Source of the DNA: an uncultured Pelagibacteraceae bacterium
GTDB taxonomy: Bacteria; Pseudomonadota; Alphaproteobacteria; Pelagibacterales; Pelagibacteraceae
DNA: 64,000 nucleotides
Direction: 5' to 3'
NCBI GenBank assembly: GCA_902594865.1
Contig: CACJNV010000001.1
Location: 62,001-126,000 of the forward strand
The translations under genes and the position numbers were made by a program. Under the pieces are notes generated by a model, which was given only the letters and a program-made list of their open reading frames with translations, ran no database searches and had not been told where the DNA came from. Positions 60,573 through 64,000 of this stretch are shown in pieces (position 1 is the first letter of the stretch; each line of letters starts with the position of its first letter).

Positions 60573-60801
60573 CTTTTTTATTTTTTTTTTTCTCAAGTTT
60601 ATTTATTTTATTTTCAAGTTTCTCAACGCGTTTTGAGAGTACTTCAAACTCATCTTTACTTGTAAGTTTCATTTTAAAAACAAACTCATCTCTTTTAGAT
60701 TTTAATATATTAAATAATTCAGTAGTTAAGTCTTTTGAAGATACTAGTCCCTGCTCTATTAATTTAGCAAACTTATCAATTATAAATTTAGAATTTTTCA
60801 T
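60550..60801 (-). CDS. ubiK: UbiK/YqiC-type accessory factor (BMFP family)
   Basis: A small protein of 83 residues from the ATG at 60801; an alternative ATG lies five codons upstream at 60816. It has an N-terminal amphipathic region and a C-terminal coiled coil (SKRVEKLENKINKLEKKK) with a basic tail. This matches the YqiC/UbiK family, proposed to assist ubiquinone biosynthesis under aerobic conditions. Similar short coiled coils can mislead, but length, SKRDEFVFKMKLTSKDEFEVL and location next to lgt support the call. It overlaps the convergent kinase gene by 23 bases. Confidence 0.68.
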   Translation of the reverse strand: MKNSKFIIDKFAKLIEQGLVSSKDLTTELFNILKSKRDEFVFKMKLTSKDEFEVLSKRVEKLENKINKLEKKKNKKVKQARKP

Positions 60802-60833
60802 ATTTAGGATATACATTATAAGTATTATTAAAA

Positions 60834-61604
60834 ATGTTCATTAATAATTTTGACCCAGTAGCCTTAGAAATATTTTCTTTAGAAATCAGATGGTATTCTT
60901 TAGCATATATATTTGGAATTATATTAGGGTGGATTCTCGCAAAAAAATTTTTTATCCAAGACATAGAAGTTAAAAATAAATTTGATGATTATATAACTTA
61001 TTTAATTATAGGTATCGTTTTAGGTGGCAGACTTGGTTATATTTTTATTTATAATTTAAGTTTTTATATAAATAATCCATTAGATATATTTAAAATTTGG
61101 CAAGGAGGAATGTCCTTCCATGGTGGTTTAATTGGAGTAATTTTTGCATCTTTACTTTTTGCTAAAAAAAATAATCAAAACCCATTTTTATATTTGGATA
61201 TTGTCGCTTTAGTAGCTCCAGTTGGGTTATTTTTTGGAAGAGTAGCAAACTTTATAAATTCAGAGTTATATGGAACTATAACTAATGTACCCTGGGCAGT
61301 AACATTTATTCAGGTAGATAATATTCCTAGGCATCCCTCACAATTGTATGAAGCACTATTAGAAGGTTTATTTTTATTTTTATTATTAATGTATTTTAGA
61401 AATAAATTTTCAAACAAACCTGGTGTGATTTCAGGATTATTTTTAATAATTTACTCAATCTTCAGATTTATTATTGAATTTTATAGGGTTCCAGATGAAC
61501 AACTTGGTTATATACTTTTAAACTTAACGGTGGGGCAAGTAGTAAGTTTAATATTTATAATATCAGGAGTAATCTTATTTTATTTAAAATATGAAACTCG
61601 CTAA
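60834..61604 (+). CDS. lgt: prolipoprotein diacylglyceryl transferase
   Basis: Inner-membrane enzyme adding diacylglycerol to lipobox cysteines, required for lipoproteins such as BamD in this window. The 256 residues have about seven helices and the family motifs IRWYSLAYIFGIILGW, GGRLGYIFIYN, GGMSFHGGLIGV, PVGLFFGRVANFINSELYG (catalytic-region R and N) and RHPSQLYEALLEG. It overlaps midA by 14 bases. Confidence 0.96.
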   Translation: MFINNFDPVALEIFSLEIRWYSLAYIFGIILGWILAKKFFIQDIEVKNKFDDYITYLIIGIVLGGRLGYIFIYNLSFYINNPLDIFKIWQGGMSFHGGLIGVIFASLLFAKKNNQNPFLYLDIVALVAPVGLFFGRVANFINSELYGTITNVPWAVTFIQVDNIPRHPSQLYEALLEGLFLFLLLMYFRNKFSNKPGVISGLFLIIYSIFRFIIEFYRVPDEQLGYILLNLTVGQVVSLIFIISGVILFYLKYETR

Positions 61605-62643
61605 AACAAATAATTTACCATTAGATCAATTTATAAATTTTGCTCTTTACGATAAGGACAAAGGTTTTTATATGAAAAAGAATCCTTTTGGTAAAGATGG
61701 AGACTTTATTACTGCTCCCAATATTACAAGATTATTTTCAGAGATAATTGCAGTTTGGACGATTACTTTTTGGAAAAGTATTGGCTCTCCGAAAAAATTT
61801 AACTTGCTAGAACTGGGAGCAGGAAATGGTGAAATGATGAAAGTCATAGATGAGACACTTATAAATTTTCCCGAGTGTTATAATGCATGCAGATTTGTAA
61901 TTCATGAAAAAAGTGATTTTTTATTAAATGAACAAAAAAAAAATTTAAATTCTAAAAAATTTTCATGGTTAAAAAACATTGAAAAAATTAACTCAAACCC
62001 AACAATTTTTTTAGCGAATGAATTCTTTGACGCCATACCAATCAAACAATTTTTTAAAAAAAAAGATAGTTGGTTTGAAAGATTTGTGAATTTGAGTGAT
62101 CCAAACAAAGCTGAGTTTAAAGAAGAAAAAATCGATATAGAAAAAATTGAAAAAAATCTTAATTTTGAAATATCAAAAGATCAGAACGTTATAGAATATT
62201 CGCCAGATTCATTTAAATATTTAAGAACAATTTGTGACTTAATACAAAAAAATGATGGAGGAATGTTGGTTATTGATTATGGTTATGCAGATAGCAAAAT
62301 GCATGAAACTCTTCAGGCAGTAAATAATCACAAATATTCTAACGTTTTACAAAATATTGGGGACTCTGATATTACTTACAATATAAATTTTCATTCCTTT
62401 GAAAAATTTATAAATCAGTTTAAAGAAATTAATTCAATTTTTACAAATCAAAAACAATTTTTAACAAATATGGGTATTCTTCAAAGAGCAGAAATAATTA
62501 GCAAAAATATAGCATTTTCTAAAAAAGCGGATTTATTTTATCGAGTAAGACGTTTAATAGATGAAAATCAAATGGGTGAATTGTTCAAAGTCATGCTTAT
62601 AAAAAATAAGAGAAATAATTTTAAGACAGGTTTTCAAAATTGA
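61591..62643 (+). CDS. MidA/NDUFAF7-family SAM-dependent methyltransferase
   Basis: A 350-residue class I methyltransferase of the DUF185 family. The opening LDQFINFALYDKDKGFYMKKNPFGKDGDFITAPN is diagnostic (shown here across motifs FINFALYD, GFYM, DGDFITAPN), followed by SAM loop LLELGAGNGEMMKVI, FLANEFFDAIPIKQF, and GGMLVIDYGY. In mitochondria the homologue NDUFAF7 dimethylates an arginine of the complex I subunit NDUFS2; a similar role in bacteria is plausible but unproven. It is placed between lgt and pgeF with overlaps on both sides. Confidence 0.88.
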   Translation: MKLAKTNNLPLDQFINFALYDKDKGFYMKKNPFGKDGDFITAPNITRLFSEIIAVWTITFWKSIGSPKKFNLLELGAGNGEMMKVIDETLINFPECYNACRFVIHEKSDFLLNEQKKNLNSKKFSWLKNIEKINSNPTIFLANEFFDAIPIKQFFKKKDSWFERFVNLSDPNKAEFKEEKIDIEKIEKNLNFEISKDQNVIEYSPDSFKYLRTICDLIQKNDGGMLVIDYGYADSKMHETLQAVNNHKYSNVLQNIGDSDITYNINFHSFEKFINQFKEINSIFTNQKQFLTNMGILQRAEIISKNIAFSKKADLFYRVRRLIDENQMGELFKVMLIKNKRNNFKTGFQN

Positions 62644-63398
62644 TAAAATCAAAAAAACTCTCAAAAATAAAAATAATTAAACATGGTTTTTTTAATAAAA
62701 CTGGGGGTAAATCAAAAAAAATTTATAAAAGTTTAAACTGTGGTCCTGGTTCTAAAGATAATCCCTCAAATGTTAAAAAAAACTTACAAATAGTTAAAAA
62801 AAAAATAAATAGCACAGCTAAAAATATTTTTTTATCTCATCAAATACACAGTAATAAGTTTGTTTATATTAATAAAAAAAATATATTTAAATCAAAACCA
62901 AAAGCAGACGCAATAATTACAAACCAAAAAAATATACCAATTGGTGTTTTGACTGCTGACTGTGTGCCAATTTTAATCTGTGATGAAGTAACAAAATTAG
63001 TTGCTGCTATTCATGCGGGGTGGAAAGGTGCATACAAAGATATAATTAGCAAAGTAATCCAATTTATGATCAAAAAAGGATCTAATCCTAAAAATATTAC
63101 TGCAGCTATTGGACCTGCTATCTCAGCTAAAAATTATGAAGTCAAAGAGGATTTTAAAAGAAAATTTATAAAAAAAGATAAAAAAAATAATAAATTTTTT
63201 AAAATTAAGTACAAAAAGCTTTATTTTGATTTACCCAAATATGTAAAATCATGTCTTTTAAAGAATAAAATAAAAAATATTGATACTATAAATATTGATA
63301 CATTTGATATTAATAATAATTTTTTTAGTGCGAGAAGAGCGTTAAAACTAAATCATGATGATTATGGTAGAAATATTTCAATAATTATGCTTAATTAG
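62640..63398 (+). CDS. pgeF: PgeF/YfiH peptidoglycan editing factor (laccase-domain family)
   Basis: A 252-residue member of the YfiH family. Zinc-site motifs: SHQIHSNKF (His), LTADCVPILIC (Cys) and AAIHAGWKGAYKDI (His). In E. coli the family edits cytoplasmic peptidoglycan precursors by removing L-Ser misincorporated by MurC; other members show purine nucleoside or polyphenol activities. The start is TTG, overlapping the upstream TGA (TTGA), with no nearby ATG. Very Lys/Asn-rich composition. Confidence 0.9.
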   Translation: MIKSKKLSKIKIIKHGFFNKTGGKSKKIYKSLNCGPGSKDNPSNVKKNLQIVKKKINSTAKNIFLSHQIHSNKFVYINKKNIFKSKPKADAIITNQKNIPIGVLTADCVPILICDEVTKLVAAIHAGWKGAYKDIISKVIQFMIKKGSNPKNITAAIGPAISAKNYEVKEDFKRKFIKKDKKNNKFFKIKYKKLYFDLPKYVKSCLLKNKIKNIDTINIDTFDINNNFFSARRALKLNHDDYGRNISIIMLN

Positions 63399-63407
63399 GC
63401 TTTTTTA

Positions 63408-64000
63408 ATGAAATTATTATCCGGAAATAGCAATAAACCATTAAGTAAGAATATTGCTAAATATCTAAAATCTAAATTGGTTAACTCTAGTATTAGAAAT
63501 TTTTCTGATGGAGAAATTTATGTTGAAATAAATGAGAATATCAGAGGAAACAGTATTTTTATAATTCAATCCGTATCTTCGCCTGCTAATGATAATTTAA
63601 TGGAACTTTTATTGTGTATTGATGCACTAAAAAGATCTTCTGCAAAAAACATAACTGCAGTAATTCCATATTTTGGTTATGCCAGACAGGACAGAAAAGT
63701 AGTACCAAGGACCTCGATTTCTGCAAAATTAGTTTCGAACTTAATTACAAAAGCGGGTGCTGACAGAGTAGTTACTGTTGATTTACATGCAGGTCAAATT
63801 CAAGGTTTCTTTGATATTCCAGTAGACAACTTGTTTGCAACACCTATTTTTGCACGACATGCAAAAAAAAAGATAAAAAGTAAAAACCTAATTTGTGTTG
63901 CTCCTGATGTGGGTGGAACTGAGCGAGCAAGAGCACTAGGTAAACTTTTAAATGTCGGATTAGCGATTGTAGATAAAAGACGACCAAAACCAGGTCAATC
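63408..64000 (+). CDS. prs: ribose-phosphate pyrophosphokinase, N-terminal part
   Basis: Makes PRPP from ribose 5-phosphate and ATP; PRPP feeds nadC and pyrimidine synthesis among others. The ATG at 63408 follows pgeF by 9 bases, and 197 codons are visible before the window ends. Motifs: [39 protein letters not shown] (ATP loop), [18 protein letters not shown] (metal-binding His) and [14 protein letters not shown]. The C-terminal PRPP-binding loop is outside. Confidence 0.96.
   Translation, partial: MKLLSGNSNKPLSKNIAKYLKSKLVNSSIRNFSDGEIYVEINENIRGNSIFIIQSVSSPANDNLMELLLCIDALKRSSAKNITAVIPYFGYARQDRKVVPRTSISAKLVSNLITKAGADRVVTVDLHAGQIQGFFDIPVDNLFATPIFARHAKKKIKSKNLICVAPDVGGTERARALGKLLNVGLAIVDKRRPKPGQ

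Overview
The window is a very AT-rich, gene-dense stretch of core chromosome that looks like an alphaproteobacterium of the SAR11 (Pelagibacterales) type. The evidence is a proteorhodopsin gene, extremely short or negative intergenic distances, strong AGA/AAA/TTA codon bias, the yqeY-dnaG-rpoD order, an rnpB-mraZ junction, and a compact dcw cluster running through lpxC, bamD and ligA. No insertion sequence, prophage, CRISPR array, integrase or toxin-antitoxin pair was seen. The lineage call is an inference from content and composition, not from a search.

Layout. 1-532 (minus) is the N-terminal part of a blue-tuned proteorhodopsin. 742-10666 holds a propionyl-CoA synthetase, an SMR transporter, dihydroorotase, a YgfZ-type Fe-S protein, tRNA-Leu(GAG) with a tiny membrane protein, nadA-nadC, a MazG-like pyrophosphohydrolase, fumarase and an AsmA-like protein. 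10701-14428 (plus) is uvrD-pepP. 14411-35303 (minus) is one continuous cell-envelope and division cluster read as mraZ-ftsZ-rsmH-ftsL-ftsI-murEF-mraY-murD-ftsW-murG-murC-murB-ddlB-ftsQ-'ftsA'-lpxC-bamD-ligA. A recognisable promoter and MraZ-type operator precede mraZ, and RNase P RNA lies just upstream. 35811-38267 has an AmpD-type amidase, mlaA-mlaC and two tRNAs. 38373-42500 (minus) is yqeY-dnaG-rpoD. 42627-47025 is carAB. 47022-51438 has a 2OG-oxygenase with an ELM1-like protein, thioredoxin reductase, an NAD-binding protein and aspartate aminotransferase. 51475-57214 is uvrB, pteridine-reductase-like SDR, folB, uvrC, pgsA. The rest is ilvE, a MarR/OmpR/EnvZ-type operon, ubiK, lgt-midA-pgeF and the start of prs.

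Most noteworthy. (1) The gene in the ftsA slot encodes only 231 residues. It keeps the SHS2 (1C) region and an amphipathic C-terminus but lacks the ATPase subdomains 2A/2B, and ftsZ has moved from its usual place after ftsA to a position between mraZ and rsmH. (2) tRNA-Val(GAC) folds as a perfect cloverleaf but has lost the standard D-loop/T-loop elbow bases. (3) DnaG has lost three of the four zinc ligands of its N-terminal domain. (4) MurE and MurF are one 947-residue polypeptide. (5) Eight of ten convergent gene pairs overlap at their stop codons. (6) Three TGGG repeats at exact 10-bp spacing, preceded by a palindrome, sit on the -10 element of the mraZ promoter.
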